A stretch of DNA of 22,443 nt from Pseudomonadota bacterium. Lineage in GTDB: Bacteria > Pseudomonadota > Alphaproteobacteria > Rhizobiales > Xanthobacteraceae. The position numbers were made by a program, and so were the translations under genes. Shown in pieces: positions 21,630 to 22,443 of this stretch. The first letter of the stretch is position 1; each line of letters begins with the position of its first letter. The notes under the pieces were generated by a model that was given only the letters and a program-made list of their open reading frames with translations, did no database searches and had not been told where the DNA came from. Location: the NCBI GenBank assembly GCA_021823875.1, contig JAKAMD010000011.1, positions 1 through 22,443 of the forward strand. The letters run 5' to 3'.

Positions 21630-22443
21630 TCACCGCCCATAAAGCGCATGCGGCAGCGCGGTCGCAAACCCCGGCAGGAACCACAGCACGAGCAGCGCCG
21701 CGAGCTGGATCAGCACAAACGGAATGATACCGACGTAAATATGCCAGGTGGTGACTTCCGGCGGCGCCACGCCGCGCAGATAGAACAATGTCGGACCGAG
21801 CGGCGGGTGCATGTAGGAGGTCTGCAAGTTCACCGCCATCATGATGCCGAGCCAGACCGGATCGACGCCCGGCATCTTCAACAGCGCCGGCGCCACGATC
21901 GGCACCACCACGAAAATGATCTCGAAGGCATCCATCACGAAGCCGAGCAGGAACATCGCCAACATCACCGCGAGCAGCGCGCCGTCGACCCCGCCCGGCA
22001 GATGGGTCAAGGCCTGATGCACCATGGCGTCGCCGCCGAGCGCGCGGAACACCAGGCTGAACAGCGTGGCGCCGATCAGGATGAGGAAGATCATGGCGGT
22101 GATCTGCGTGGTCTTGTCGACCACTGGCCTGAGCACGGTGTGCAGCGACGTCTTGCGCGCGGCAAGCAGGATGGCGCCAACCGCGCCGACCGACGCCGCT
22201 TCGGTCGGCGTCGCCACGCCGAACAGGATCGAGCCGAGCACCGCTGCGATCAGCACGACCGGTGCCAGCAGCGCTTCGATCAGACTGCCCGACGGCAGAT
22301 CGTCGGCGACAATGGCCGGGCAACTCTGCGGCCGCCATAGCGCCATGGCGACGAGATAAACGAGATAGAGGACGACCAGCAGCAGGCCGGGCATCACCGC
22401 GCCGGCAAATAGGTCACTGACCGAGACTGCATTAGGCGCGAAA
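21630..22443 (-). CDS. TRAP transporter large permease subunit (DctM type), C-terminal part
   Basis: The frame is open to the right edge of the window, so about 271 residues of the C-terminal part are visible. Reading in from the edge, the segment VSVSDLFAGAVMPGLLLV matches the middle of DctM-type proteins, so GTG 22397 and ATG 22394 are internal codons, not starts. Several membrane segments follow, with GVATPTEAASVGAVGAILLA and the C-terminal hallmark MHPPLGPTLFYLRGVAP. This is the ion-coupled channel subunit of a tripartite importer for carboxylates or related solutes. Its small subunit and presumably its own binding protein lie outside the window. Whether it uses the signal-less binding protein at 15635 is unknown. 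Confidence 0.92.
   Translation of the reverse strand, partial: FAPNAVSVSDLFAGAVMPGLLLVVLYLVYLVAMALWRPQSCPAIVADDLPSGSLIEALLAPVVLIAAVLGSILFGVATPTEAASVGAVGAILLAARKTSLHTVLRPVVDKTTQITAMIFLILIGATLFSLVFRALGGDAMVHQALTHLPGGVDGALLAVMLAMFLLGFVMDAFEIIFVVVPIVAPALLKMPGVDPVWLGIMMAVNLQTSYMHPPLGPTLFYLRGVAPPEVTTWHIYVGIIPFVLIQLAALLVLWFLPGFATALPHALYGR

Noticed and set aside
22394..22397. GTG/ATG as true start of the TRAP permease
   Set aside because: The frame remains open to the window edge and the upstream residues match the interior of DctM-type proteins, so the gene is cut by the window.
1..22443. CRISPR arrays, tRNA or rRNA genes, insertion sequences, prophage or defence islands
   Set aside because: Read for these on both strands; no regularly spaced direct repeats, cloverleaf-like gene, transposase or phage/defence protein was recognised apart from the lone DUF559 gene.

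Overview
The window looks like chromosome of a high-GC alphaproteobacterium, most likely order Hyphomicrobiales (the Bradyrhizobium/Xanthobacteraceae side). The case rests on gene content (Liv-type ABC importers, TRAP transporter, fused indolepyruvate oxidoreductase, acyl-CoA enzymes), strong codon bias, and several short palindromic repeat families that I recognise from that group. No tRNA, rRNA, CRISPR array or classical insertion sequence is visible, and no gene-free gap exceeds 300 bases.

Region 1 (1-6973, minus strand) is one long operon read right to left: acyl-CoA ligase, livG, livH, livM, livK, livF (cut by the window edge). It pairs a branched-chain-amino-acid-type ABC importer with a CoA ligase, which suggests uptake of a carboxylic acid followed by CoA activation. 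Three successive gaps of this operon each hold a different palindromic repeat. Region 2 (7193-12951) has a Crp/Fnr regulator, a 1157-residue fused indolepyruvate:ferredoxin oxidoreductase, and a divergent MFS transporter. Region 3 (13007-15461, minus) is an ABC exporter pair, ATPase then large membrane subunit, separated by a repeat.

Region 4 (15635-22443) is a mixed catabolic and envelope block. It holds a TRAP solute-binding protein with no signal peptide, divergent from a class II aldolase/adducin-like protein with a 15-bp palindrome between them. It continues with an inner-membrane-anchored OmpA-like protein, an acyl-CoA dehydrogenase, a small exported four-cysteine protein, an SDR dehydrogenase, a DUF559 Vsr-fold nuclease-like gene, and a TRAP large permease that runs off the right edge.

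The most interesting structure is repeat-based. The DUF559 gene at 21062-21562 is bracketed by two inverted copies of a two-hairpin REP-like element. An 'empty' inverted pair of the same architecture, with only 31 bp between its arms, lies at 248-450. This invites the hypothesis that the DUF559 nuclease-like protein is part of a REP-mobilising or REP-maintaining unit. The other notable observations are the exportless TRAP binding protein, the aldolase homologue lacking the canonical catalytic Glu, and a shared CCTATCAT-type palindrome in two divergent promoters.
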